Source of the DNA: Reticulitermes lucifugus
Lineage: Eukaryota > Arthropoda > Insecta > Blattodea > Rhinotermitidae
NCBI GenBank assembly: GCA_026260175.1
Contig: JAKCWW010010394.1
Span: 1 to 21,786, forward strand
Reading direction: 5' to 3'
Length of the DNA: 21,786 bases
Shown here: positions 1 to 8,825 of the stretch, in pieces
Layout of the letters: each line of letters starts with the position of its first letter
How positions within the stretch are numbered: the first letter of the stretch is position 1
Position numbers and translations under genes: made by a program
Notes under the pieces: generated by a model
Told to the model about the DNA's origin: nothing
The model's input: the letters and a program-made list of their open reading frames with translations, nothing else
The model's database searches: none

Positions 1-321
1 GTATCGGAGATTATGTACAGGGAATTTTGTACAGATTATATTCAGAAGGCTGCGTACAGCGGATTGCATATACGGGATTCGAGGACATAGCGTTACATAA
101 GACACACTTATTGTGTCTTCTCAAAAGCAATGACTTTTTTTTCTCCTTCTCCATATCCTGCATGCGTAATTACGTAAATACTACTTGAAGTTAGCACATA
201 CTCATAACTGCATGGAGTAGTGTCATTCTTGAGTAGCCAAACTCTAAAGGCATGACATACTAAAAAAGTAAAGGCCAAATTGTGTCTGTGCTTAATTAAG
301 CACCAAGCTGTAAAGGCATAT
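1..321. other. Unassigned spacer
   Basis: I see no gene or known repeat here. The first 60 bases contain three loosely spaced copies of the hexamer GTACAG (near 16, 30 and 54), too short and irregular to call a tandem repeat. The minus-strand open frame across 108-344 (78 codons) runs into SINE sequence and resembles no protein I know. Confidence 0.4.
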
Positions 322-478
322 GAGAAGAGGAGGCATAGCTCCACTGGATCTTGAATTCTACACTAGGTAGACTCGAGTGGTAAGCTTCACGTCTCGGCCG
401 CATTACCCCCGGGGAAAGCGCCCTGGTACTCACTGAATGTGAGGCTGAGAGGATTCCAGAGCCGATCTAGACGCTCTG
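322..478 (-). repeat. SINE family 1, 3' body fragment
   Basis: Read on the plus strand the order is a 'ggcatagctcca' block, a 'gagtggtaagcttcacg' block, 'cggccgcattacccccggggaaag' and 'tactcactgaatgtgaggctga'. The same blocks in the same order occur at 7601-7800 and 18435-18705, and in reverse complement at 11224-11530, where the element has its pol III head. This copy lacks the head and the tail, so it is a decayed internal fragment in minus orientation. It stops about 12 bases before a LINE fragment of opposite orientation. Family membership rests on shared blocks seen by eye; the exact ends are uncertain. Confidence 0.75.
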
Positions 479-489
479 ACCTAACTAGT

Positions 490-815
490 AAGGTGAAAAA
501 TTCCACAACTACAGCTTCATAATTTTACTCTGAACATATGTTGTCGCGATAACATTAAGAACGTTGGGAATGCTTGGGGCTTGTGACACGTGTGAGACAA
601 GAAAAGCACAAAATTTAGTCTGAAAATCTAAAGAAAAGAGAAAAATTGAAAGAAATACGCGTAGACCTGGAGACAATATTGAAATAAGGCTCAAAAAACA
701 GGAATGAATAGGTGGACCGGACAGGCCAGGACAGGCAGGCTTTTGTCAAACAGTGATGAATCTTCGGTTTCTATAAAAGCTGAGCAATGTTTTCATGAGA
801 TGAGCAAATCTCGCA
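490..815 (+). pseudogene. LINE ORF2 C-terminal fragment (copy 1)
   Basis: A decayed 3' part of the main LINE family of this window. Near 512 the plus strand reads ELHNF, matching the ELHNLY block that precedes the C-terminal region in better copies. From about 576 one frame reads GLVTRVRQEKHKI, then after a stop SENLKKREK, corresponding to the family's GHVARMG...AYKILVGKPEGKR. From about 657 a shifted frame reads RRPGDNIEIRLKK (family RRRWEDNIKMDLKE), and near 752 QTVMNLRFL (family NTVMNLRVP). Several stops and frameshifts make it non-functional. The family identity comes from comparison with the other copies here and from memory of arthropod LINE proteins. Confidence 0.8.
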
Positions 816-1334
816 AGTGATTATAAATTTATCAAGACAGATCGTCAATCATGTAGTTAATTAGCTTATCTTTATGACAATTAATGGCAAAATTTGTATC
901 TGCCTTAAGAAAAACGATAAGATAAGCAGAAATTAAAAAAAAGGAAATACGAAATTTTGATTATGCGAGTTTTATGCTTCGGAGCCGTACAGTTGAGGCC
1001 CCCGGGGGTGCATCGCCATGACAAACAAAGCCAGTGGGCACAACACTGAGGCAGCTTCTTCCAGGAATGTAGAAATACTGGCCGTGAGTAAACTTGAGAC
1101 TTCCAATAGGCAAGTCACTAAAGTACTTCAACTGTAAATCCTAACAGATGAGCGTGTTTGACACCCTCACCCATATTCAATCTACCATTACCCCTTTGTA
1201 TAATGGGTCTGCCTTTTAAAAACACATAAAATGAAGTATTGTCATTTCGCTCCCTACTTCAGGCAATGTTGCACCTAATCCTAAGACTAAAAAATGTCTA
1301 ACAGTTATTTCTTTATCCACCATATCTTTTATGT
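816..1334. other. Unassigned AT-rich spacer with a short GC palindrome
   Basis: No gene is visible. A perfect 10-bp palindrome of five C then five G lies at 999-1008. The last part, about 1262-1334, may be the degraded upstream continuation of the LINE that is clear from about 1335: 'ggcaatgttgc' resembles the family's GNACYY segment and the following bases its KIYKTV segment. The resemblance is too weak to annotate. Confidence 0.4.
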
Positions 1335-1990
1335 TCTTTGTGTTTATATGGTGTGAAATGTGATTTGTCACATTAAGGGAAGAAAGTACTGAGGTGTGTG
1401 CGAGAATAGGGTGCTATGGAAGATATCTGGACCTATAAGAGAGGAAGTAGAGAACTAAAAATGTGCTTGAGAAAACTGCGTAATGAGTAGCTTCATAATT
1501 TGTACTGCTCACCAAATATTGTGAGTAATGAGATGATAAAATCGAGGATAAGATGGGCGCAGCTTCCGACAAGTATGGAGGGAACATAAAGCAAGCATGT
1601 TTTAAGTCGGGCATTCTGAGGAAAGAGACAATTTGGAAGACCTGCGCATAGATGAAAGGAAAATATTAAGATGTATCTTAAAGAAATACGACTCAAATTT
1701 TGGACACTGTCCACTGCCCCAGTCTGCGTAACTTTGTGAGTGTTTTAGCCTGACTGAATGGACAATGTCCAAAATTTCAGTCACGACTGTGGATTCGTCT
1801 GGCTGAAGGTAGGACAAGTTGGGAGCTCTTGTGAACAGGGTAATGAACATTCCGGTACTCTTACATGCTGGGAATTTCTTGATTAGTTGAGGAACTAGTA
1901 GCTTCTCAAGAAAGAATCTGCTTCCTCGAATTAATATTTAGCTGGCTGGCTGGTTGGTTGGTTGGTTGGTTGGTTGGTTGATTGGTTAGT
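1335..1990 (+). pseudogene. LINE ORF2 C-terminus with 3' (GGTT)n tail (copy 2)
   Basis: This is the most complete C-terminal copy. Around 1340-1380 the bases match the family block VLYGCETW...LTLREE. Near 1411 one frame reads VLWKISGPIREEV (family VLRRIFGPKRDEV). At 1471-1570 it reads KLRNE, stop, LHNLYCSPNIVSNE, MIKSRIRWA. At 1612-1685 it reads GHSEERDNLEDLRID (family GKPEGKRPLGRPRRR, shifted frame). At 1786-1850 it reads LWIRLAEGR and, shifted, ALVNRVMNIPV, the family's terminal ALVNAVMNLRVP. After the coding remnant comes a 3' UTR shared with copies 21290-21600 and 21662-21786, then a GGCT/GGTT microsatellite-like tail at 1941-1990. Stops and frameshifts show it is long dead. Confidence 0.85.
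1690..1782. repeat. Inverted repeat, 24-bp arms, inside the LINE copy
   Basis: Arms at 1690-1713 and 1759-1782 are reverse complements with two mismatches, around a 45-base loop. The right arm falls in the LINE stretch just before the LWIRLAEGR block. The left arm lies about 45 bases upstream, in the stretch expected to encode the segment after RRRWEDNIKMD. The arrangement suggests a local inverted duplication or template switch within this copy rather than a feature of the family. Confidence 0.6.
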
Positions 1991-2039
1991 CAATACCTCT
2001 TTTGCTCTGACGTGTATAGGTAGATGTTCCAATTCCCTC

Positions 2040-2125
2040 AACCTACCCAACTAAAATCCATCTTAATATTATAATCTACATTCCAGAAAGTTTCCGTATT
2101 GGCGGATAATCCTAAATTTCACTAC
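2040..2125 (-). pseudogene. Possible short LINE fragment, minus strand (copy 3)
   Basis: The minus strand contains 'gattataatattaagatggattt', close to the family's 'gaggataatattaagatggattt' (EDNIKMDL), preceded by 'cggaaactttctgga', which could be the GKRPLGR segment with a deletion. Downstream of the motif I cannot follow the homology. If real, it converges tail to tail with the plus-strand copy ending at 1990. A chance match is possible. Confidence 0.35.
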
Positions 2126-4796
2126 ACCAACCGTATATGTGACCTACGTGCGAGTATAAGAAGTGTAGAAAAATACTGAAGATAATATGAAGAGGAAACT
2201 TATCGTTTGCAAATAGCACAAGGAAAACACAGTCGTATTTAACGAATAACATCAACTCTTTTAAAGGTTTTCACCGATGTTGTGAACGCAGATTGTATTG
2301 ATTTGTTTACATATGCAGTGTTGTCATATTGCTTATTTTTTAAACAATTAGGATCTCTGTGTTTATAGGAAATATGACATCAAGGCTAAGCTTTCAAGCT
2401 CCTAACTGAGGTTCAAGGGTGCCTGGAATTCTAAGTTTTTAGCTAGTAATAATTGGTTCAGAATGAAATGAATATACACCTACAGTAGACACTGAGACAG
2501 ATCCAATTCACACACTCAGACCCCAGTTATTGAATGTCCATTTTTAAAGTCATCTTCCCATTTAGACCCAGGTCTTTCATGTTACGTCTTCTGTTTAGGT
2601 CTTTGCGACCAAAACTGTGTTAGCACTTCTTGGTCTTCTACAAGTTCCGCCCCTTTCACCCCTTCTATCTGATGACCCACTACAGAGTCAAGCCTCTTTG
2701 ATAAAGAAGTTGCGTAATTTTGGCAAACTCTTCCCTCTGTTAAGCTCAGTACCCTCTTCTCATACACCCTGATTTATGTTTCTCTTAAGAGTAAAGACTG
2801 TTAAGAAGTGGTAACTATATGTACCACTTGCTATAACATAAAGGAACTCTGCACTCTGCCACACAATGTATTTATTTGTTCGTATTATTCTCACGATAAA
2901 CGCCGGCTATTACCCTATAGAGAAGTAACCAGATGTTCTTTATAATAGACAATGAGTGTGTTCTCTGACAGGTGGAGATAATCAGTCTTCATAGTGTCAA
3001 GAGACCAGTAGTGATGAAACTGCAGCAGCTAGTGAATAACAGATAGGTGTGCGGCCCTACTAAAATTATCTTACGTTTTAACCCCAAGACATCGGCTACA
3101 TGTTGATTTGAGGGAACGATACATTTCTAATTTGGATGCACTCTTATGGCAGAAATAAATGTTCAAAAAACACCAGTGCGGAAAGTTACTTCTATTAATG
3201 CGGGTAGGTTCGGATGTTTACGATTCTGTTCATTTAAATATCGGTCACATCCCAAAATGATTCGAATGAAAGAGGCAGTTTTTATGATTAACAGGCTATG
3301 TATGCATATTCACACAACCAAAATTGATCCAGCTTTCACTTGTTCTTGCGACACTGTCACGAAAGTGCAGGAAGAAATTTCGACCGCAATTCTTCCTATT
3401 AATCACAAGAAAAATGTTTTTTGTGCAACTGATGAATATAGCTGTTGAGTTTGTAGTTGTGTATGTCAGTGTTTAAATCCTCAGCTGCGCGGCCGTGTGA
3501 GGAATTTTCGTCCCGCAGTGTTTTATGTTAGAAATGACACGAAGCTTGGTAAGGGGAGGTCAAACGGCAGAATGGGCCCGACATTTTCAAGCATGCTTCA
3601 TGTTTAGCCAGACATCCGTATGACAATTTGACTTATAATCCGGCAATATGCATGCTACCAGCAGCAATGCAATAACTAACTCACCCCTTCTATGATCGCT
3701 TGTGTAGAGCATCACAGTGGTTCTTCCAAATCAGGAATTATCTTGTTCACTGCGCCTGTCTTCTTTCCTATCTTCGGCACTGAAAGAAATTATGTTAATG
3801 TCGATTATATGTGAAATAATCTTGTATTTATCTCAATACTGAAGCTTATTTTGTGTTACATGCTGACAGTAATCTTCCCAATCATCTGTTTTGACTGATT
3901 ATGAAAAATATTCCGTAACAAACTTCAATTTTGCCGAGTCATTACTGTCGCTGTGTTGTGTCCTGCAAACAGTTTCATTTTAGCCCACATTAGTTCAACC
4001 TTATTTAAAACGCACGTGCACGTACGAGTGCGACCGAAGCAGCAGTCCTTCCGCCTATCTTGAACGTCTTCTTCCGGTGATTATTAGCCTACTTTTCTTC
4101 CTGACAAGACAGGAAATATACGTATGACGTAACATTGAAGCGCGCTGGGAACTTTGAATCCTGGACTGTTCTGAAAAGATCGTAGCATTTAAATCCAGTA
4201 TGGTCACGCTGTTTGTTGTTCAGTTGTACATATATTACATCATATTATATTTTTCATTCTAATTATTAGGGTCTTATTTATTTCTACACTTACGTTGATT
4301 TGTCTGTGTTAAATTAATCGGTCATACATTACATCAAAACTTCATCCTGTCTAAATGTTTGTAATTGCTGGCTTAAAAACAATATTTGTACACAATTTGT
4401 AGGTATATTCATAACATAGTTACATACCAAATTTCTTATTTTTAGACATAATCAATAAATATTAATATATAAGTTCAGGATTTTATTTTCCTTAATTATG
4501 CATCACGTAAATCGCACTAAGGAAATATGTATAACTGAATAGGAAAGTGACGTAACAACACGAATAATATGTAACTGATTACGTCACACCACAACAAATC
4601 TATATATAGATAATTATTTATTGGCCTCTCCCGCTCTGTCGTCTTTCTTGTAATTATCTCGTAAACGGCATGGTTGTTGGGGGGGGGGATGTATTTCACA
4701 TGAAGTGTGTGTTTTTATTTTCATCACAAATTTTATCTGAAACTTTTCTTAACCCAGCACGAGTTCAGCTCGATATTATGATAAATTTAGCTAGGT
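2126..4796. other. Long unassigned AT-rich spacer
   Basis: No recognisable gene or repeat in about 2.7 kb. A 100-codon plus-strand open frame at 3146-3448 begins MAEINVQKTPV and has no domain, signal peptide or homology I recognise; its length is unremarkable for this much DNA. A minus-strand frame at 2582-2767 is likewise unrecognised. Minor structures are an alternating purine-pyrimidine run near 4012-4030, a 9-bp inverted repeat GTGACGTAA/TTACGTCAC at 4547-4555 and 4579-4587, and a run of G at about 4680-4688. Confidence 0.4.
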
Positions 4797-5074
4797 AAAG
4801 TGTCTACTGCCGATCCCAGTGGCCACGCGGTCTAAGGCGTGGGTCTGCGGCCTCTCGCTTACTAGGATTGTGGGTTCGAATCCCACCGAGGCGCGGATGT
4901 CTGTCTGTTGTAAGTCTGTTGTCAGGTAGAGGTCTCTGTGACGAGCTGGTCCCTCGTCCAGAGGAGTCCTACCGAGTGTGGTGTGTCTAAAAAGTGTGAT
5001 CGCGAAGCCTCGAAAAATGAGGTGGCCTAGGCCCCCAAGGGGCTGTCGAGCTATTGAAAAAAAAGTGTCTACTG
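4797..5074 (+). repeat. SINE family 2, full-length with perfect target duplication
   Basis: A tRNA-derived SINE at 4810-5061. The head has an A-box-like segment (GTGGCCACGCGGTCTAAGG, 4819-4837) and a canonical B box (GGGTTCGAATCCC, 4872-4884). The head most resembles tRNA-Leu, whose 5' half contains TGGCC-AG-GGTCTAAGGCG. The tRNA-unrelated body contains 'ctcgtccagaggag', shared with the second copy at 8547-8760. The 3' end is 'gtcgagctattg' followed by an A run. The 13-base sequence AAAGTGTCTACTG occurs exactly at 4797-4809 and 5062-5074, a perfect target-site duplication. An intact head, clean ends and identical duplications mark this as the youngest-looking insertion in the window, made by LINE machinery in trans. 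Confidence 0.9.
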
Positions 5075-5939
5075 TTTTTCCTCAATTTTAACCAAACTTA
5101 AATTTTCTCGAAATATTTTAGTAAATATAAGCTGTGTAAAACTTCACGAAACCCTGTCCCGTGGGAGTCAAGTTGTTTCTTTCGGACAAAGGACAGACAG
5201 ACAGACATGACGAAGCTAAAAGTTGTTTTCGCAATATCCACAGTTATACACGCCAGCCAATAGTATCTGCCTTGCGGAACCCTCCTGCCGGAGTTTAGGA
5301 AAGAGTGAAAAAGAACAATGCCGATTCATTTTCCGAAAAACCTGTGGAAAATACTTCTCAGTTGGCATGTATCCGTTTGGAGTTTTGGTCTGGTGTCTGT
5401 CACAGTACACACAGCCAGATTTTCTATTTCCCCAGTAATAAAGAATAAACTTCTGCAGTAGTTTACAGTTGTCACTTTTCAGAGTAAACAAAATATATGT
5501 AACACACGAAACACAATGTAACAGATAAGAGAAAAACCCTTCCTACAGCGGATTTGCCTTTTATAAAATGCTGTTTTCGAAGTGGGGAATTAAACAGGAA
5601 GCTGTTCTGACGTGGTGATAAGGTAAAGCACATGAGAAACAGGTAGTTCCTAAACAAAGACTTGCTTTCGCGTCTGATGGCAATATTAAGAATCAGGTGT
5701 ACCAATACTGACTTCTGTAACCATTTCAGTACACTCACACAGACACCTGGATCTGCCCAGTCAGAATGCAACTTCATGTTCTTAGTTTCTTAAGTGGCGT
5801 TGTCTAAATTGCATGGTTACGCCAAATTATGGGATTATTTGTGAACTGTGAAGGAAATATTCGCGACATTTAAAAAATTGTCACAGCATTTTCCCGTAGT
5901 GACTGCGAAAAACTACAAAAATGAATTAGAGTAGGCGGT
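5075..5939. other. Unassigned spacer
   Basis: No gene recognised. A short (GACA)n run, 'ggacagacagacagacatgacg', lies near 5191-5212; tails of this kind often mark the end of a retroelement, but I cannot identify one. Overlapping open frames on both strands at 5216-5777 (71-101 codons) show no known domain. Confidence 0.4.
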
Positions 5940-6110
5940 CTGTGGTCCGAGATCTAGATTTAGATTTCCTAATTGGTCTTTCCCTTAAGATTTTTCGACC
6001 AAAACGTTGAGTGAATATTTCACTTATCCCATGCGCGGTAAATGTCCTACCCATCTCATACTTCTTGATTTAATAAAGCTGTCCGTACGCTCAATCAAGC
6101 ACTACGCCAC
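5940..6110 (-). pseudogene. LINE ORF2 C-terminal fragment (copy 4)
   Basis: On the minus strand a frame reads FIKSRSMRWVGHLPRMG, then a stop, then VKYSLNVLVEKS (about 6080 down to 5990). This matches the family order VIKSRRMRWAGHVARMGE...AYKILVGKPEG. Next, GKDQLGNLNLDLG or, one frame away, GKRPIRKSKSRS corresponds to GKRPLGRPRRRW. Both ends are truncated. The 5' side abuts a SINE 1 copy in the same orientation. It is non-coding because of stops and truncation. Confidence 0.75.
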
Positions 6111-6119
6111 GAAGGTAAA

Positions 6120-6250
6120 TGAGGAGAAAAGGAATGGTCTCATGTACTCTTAAGCTTGGTACCAAAGAGATGAGTGGTAAATTTCACGCTCTGACTGCTT
6201 TATCCCAGAGAGAAAAAAAACGGTAGCCTTCAAATAAGAGGCTTGATGGG
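6120..6250 (-). repeat. SINE family 1 fragment
   Basis: The plus strand reads 'catgtactcttaagcttggtacc', 'gatgagtggtaaatttcacgctctgactgctttatccc', 'ggtagccttcaaataagaggcttgatggg', the body blocks of SINE 1 in the order seen at 18435-18705. The head and tail are missing or too diverged to see. Confidence 0.65.
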
Positions 6251-7391
6251 TCGCAGATCAGGTGTCGGGTTTTAAAGAAGTCATGGTCCTAATAATAAGG
6301 TCCATTAAGTGAAGAGTGCAAAATGTGTACCTCTACATATGAACTTATTTTCGTACTTCCGTTACTTGTGTCAGTGAAAAACATTTTTATCAGCGCCGGT
6401 TCCTTAAATACCCTTGAACCGCGTCTTCCCTTATTTGTCTCTTAATGTATGCAATGCCTGAACGCGACACGCAGTTTGTAAGCTTCTGGTACAGAAACCA
6501 AAACCGTTCAGTGTTTAACTTATGTCGTAGCCACAACTAAGTAATTATTGAATAGCTTCGCTCAACTCACATGTCCAAAGTCTTGCGGTATAACGAAAGG
6601 ACAAGTACCATATTTATTCATATCTCGGGATCAAACCCGATCTGGGACACTTATGATCATAACGATTTCATGAAACAGAGTAATTCGGGAGAAATGGCCG
6701 CTGAGATCATGGGCGGGGAAAGTTTTGATAATCTGGTAGTCAGAGAACTATTTTGGTGGCCATATCTGCACTTTATGTTGCCATGTTATGGCTCTTCGCT
6801 TCCGATCGACAAAAAATACTACTTTCGTCACGTTGTCCCCCTGTTTGTGCTAAAACACACGCTGGCCTGGCGCAAGAGAAGGGAATAAAAATGAACTGAA
6901 AAAAGAGCTTAATTATGATTTAATAATTATGTTGATATTAACTCCTTTGGGCGTGGTTGGCCATTTCCTGTGCCATGATTAACCGAACGAGATTATAAGA
7001 ACTTAAAATGCAAACTCCTTAATGTCGAGCGCGAAATTAGCGGAGAGACAATTTTCGATCGCCATTTGCAACAAGGCGACCCTGTTTTAGCCGTCTGGTT
7101 CAGACAGTAAATAACTTTCCCGCTCTTAAACACGGTGTATGCTACGGACAGGAATTTGTATTTAATGTAATTAAGCATTTGGAGGTTTCTTATCAGTCAC
7201 AATTATTCCATATCTAAGTAACCATGTTTATATATGGGGTGCTTCGAAAGGAAGTTATGCAGTTAGATTTAGCAACAGCCATGGCAGTTGCATACTGCCT
7301 TTTGAAACACCTGCGCGGAAAAAGAAAGTGTTTGCTACCTGAAACCCAAAATGGAAACTTTATTCTATAATCACCGTGCATTTTTTCACAA
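6251..7391. other. Unassigned spacer with one 105-codon open frame
   Basis: I recognise no gene or repeat. The plus-strand frame at 6571-6888 would encode 105 residues beginning MSKVLRYNERT and ending in a basic WRKRRE. It has no signal peptide, membrane segment or family motif I know, no promoter context, and its length is within chance expectation. I do not annotate it as a gene. Confidence 0.4.
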
Positions 7392-7527
7392 TTATTGTTA
7401 AGTCACCAACTGAGGATGGCTTCATGAGGAAGCCGAAACATATGTAGGGTGTTTACCAAAATATTTTAAGGAACCATATAGTGTTTTTTAAAATAAATAG
7501 TGCATTCAGTTGGTGACTTAACAATAA
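7392..7527. mobile_element. 136-bp foldback element with hammerhead-like core
   Basis: Perfect 22-bp inverted ends at 7392-7413 and 7506-7527 enclose a short interior. The interior starts with CTGAGGA (7410-7416), a T, a perfect 6-bp stem GGCTTC/GAAGCC around a 5-base loop, then GAAAC and ATATGTAGGGT. CTGANGA-stem-GAAA is the order of a hammerhead ribozyme core, here with one extra T before the stem. The segments 'gccgaaacatatgtagggt' and 'agtgcattc-gttggt' recur at 8735-8825, so this is a dispersed family and not a unique hairpin. No open frame fits inside. It could be a MITE, a Penelope-type terminal remnant or a retrozyme-like element; I cannot decide. Confidence 0.7.
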
Positions 7528-7600
7528 CCAAAATGAAAAAGTTGCTAAATTCTTTTTCCAGAATACAGTGCGGTTGCAATTTATGTGACGGATGCATTCC

Positions 7601-7800
7601 TTAAGGTAAAAGGTAAAAGTTCTCCCTAGAACGGGCTATGAAGGCCCAGAGGGGAAGGAGAGGTATAGCTCTACTCTTTTCTTTAAACCCGGCACTAGAT
7701 GAGGGTGGGTGGTCAAATCTACGCCGCGGCCGCTTGACCCCCGGGAAAGAGACCCGGTACCCATTTTATAGGAGGCTTGCATTCCTGAAGACCTCCCATA
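7601..7800 (-). repeat. SINE family 1 copy with (TTTTACC)n-type tail
   Basis: Plus-strand order: two copies of GGTAAAA (the tail, reversed), 'gttctccct', 'ctatgaaggccca', 'aggtatagctctactc', 'cccggcactagatgagg', 'cggccgcttgacccccgggaaagagacccggtaccc' and 'ataggaggctt'. Compared with 11224-11530, this is the 3' two thirds of the element in minus orientation; the tRNA-like head is not visible past about 7800. The tail differs from the (ATT)n tail of the 11.2-kb copy, suggesting a subfamily or a different LINE partner. The open frames on both strands across 7636-7823 are a by-product of this GC-rich body. Confidence 0.8.
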
Positions 7801-8234
7801 ATTCGAAACTGGTTGTCCCATAGGAATATGTGAAATGTAGGAGGGGATGCTTTCTCGAAGCCCATAAATCTACAAACATCGTAGCATATTTTTGCTTTTG
7901 AATATGCTTTCAAACACAAAAATAAAGAATATAATTAAATGTCTGGATTCGCATTACTTCAAATTTTGCGCAGAAAGTGAGACTTAATATTTTATATCTC
8001 TCACTTTAAATTCGCACATTTCAAATTCTCATAAAATGCGACCGCACTGTACTTGTCTACGGCTACTAATTCATAAACATTAAATGAAATGCCATATTTA
8101 AACGGAAGCCGCAAGATCTGAGTGAGTGGAGTGCTGCAATTCGTCATTAGCAGCAAAATTTTTCTCTTCGCTACTGCGTCCACACTGTTTCTGGAGGTCC
8201 TTCTGCGATGCTGACGTATGGCGGCTAGACGCTG
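7801..8234. other. Unassigned spacer
   Basis: No gene seen. A 9-bp inverted repeat AAAGTGAGA/TCTCACTTT lies at 7974-7982 and 7999-8007 with weak outer pairing. A minus-strand frame at 8001-8243 (80 codons) is unrecognised. Confidence 0.35.
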
Positions 8235-8400
8235 TCCACTCACCCCTCTCTAGTTCTAAGGTTTAAGAATGCGTGGAGCTTATTGCACTTACACAGCTTT
8301 ACCATGTGCTTCGTAGGCACAGGGTCGCGTTTTTATTCTTCGGTCACTCATTTCCACCTGGTGCCAAGGTTAAGAATGAGTGGATCTGTACTGATACGCC
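8235..8400 (+). repeat. Two partial SINE family 1 bodies in tandem
   Basis: Two stretches match the same part of SINE 1, whose 11.2-kb copy reads 'ccactcgtctccatatagtgccgaggttaagaatgagacg'. At about 8236-8280 the window has 'ccactcacccctctctagttctaaggtttaagaatgcgtgg', and at about 8342-8390 'tcactcatttccacctggtgccaaggttaagaatgagtgg'. They are roughly 105 bases apart. Both are plus-oriented and lack head and tail. They may be two nested insertions or a duplicated fragment. Confidence 0.6.
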
Positions 8401-8546
8401 CTCTACATTCTACAAGGTTTTTTACATGCTTCCGGTCAATTGGTACTGTGTCGAAAGTCTGGGCATTCCTATCTCCCACACATCTTAATGGCATTTTTTT
8501 CAGTACTTTACACGTAGAATAATAACGCTGTCTATTCTAAGACTAG

Positions 8547-8760
8547 CTTACGTCTGCAGCCGCTTGACTGCTGGGACCGCGTGTCCGAATCCCGCTGAGG
8601 GTGTGGATGTTCGTCTTTTGTGTTTGTTGTGTGTTGGATAGGTAGTGGCATCTGCGAAGGGCTAACCACTCGTCCAGAGGAGCCCAATCGAATGTGTGTG
8701 TCTAATTCTGTGACCTATAAAACCTCAACAATGAGGTGCCCCTAATGATGGCCGAGTTAC
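8547..8760 (+). repeat. SINE family 2, diverged copy
   Basis: Shares with the 4.8-kb copy the B-box region 'gtccgaatcccgctgagg', the 'ggatgt...gtctgt/gtttgttg' stretch, 'ctcgtccagaggag', 'gtgtgtctaa' and 'gcctcgaaaaatgagg' (here 'acctcaacaatgaggtg'). The A box is mostly lost, so the copy is transcriptionally dead. At its 3' end, instead of the A run, it runs into sequence of the foldback family at about 8735-8825. I see no target duplication. Confidence 0.75.
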
Positions 8761-8825
8761 GGCCGAAACATATGTAGGGTAAAGTGAACAGAAAATTACG
8801 AAAATAAAAAGTGCATTCGTTGGTT
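8735..8825 (+). mobile_element. Second copy of the hammerhead-like element, 5' truncated
   Basis: Reads CTAATGA, T, GGCC-gagttac-GGCC, GAAAC, ATATGTAGGGT, and ends 'aaataaaaagtgcattcgttggttaa'. It matches the right two thirds of 7392-7527, including the last inverted arm in part. The left arm is absent; the SINE 2 body lies there. CCC just before the core can pair with GGG after ATATGTA, and the GGCC/GGCC stem is complete, but the core reads CTAATGA where a hammerhead needs CTGANGA. Note that 'gatggccgagtta' also resembles the SINE 2 3' end 'ggctgtcgagcta', so the junction lies within shared sequence. Confidence 0.6.

Noticed and set aside
2582..2767. Minus-strand frame beginning MYEKRVLSLTEGR as a LINE piece
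   Set aside because: A following KWEDD read on the same strand recalls the RRRWEDN block, but I could not align the flanking residues, so the match is probably chance.
3146..3448. 100-codon plus-strand open frame
   Set aside because: No domain, signal or family resemblance, and no promoter or splice context. Frames of this length are expected by chance in this much DNA.
4810..4890. A functional tRNA-Leu gene
   Set aside because: The head has A and B boxes but does not form a proper acceptor stem or anticodon arm, and it continues into a SINE body with a poly-A end and target duplication.
6571..6888. 105-codon plus-strand open frame
   Set aside because: No recognisable motif and no supporting context. 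The composition looks like translated non-coding DNA.
7636..7823. Facing 61-codon frames on both strands
   Set aside because: Both lie in the GC-rich body of a SINE 1 copy and are shadows of it.
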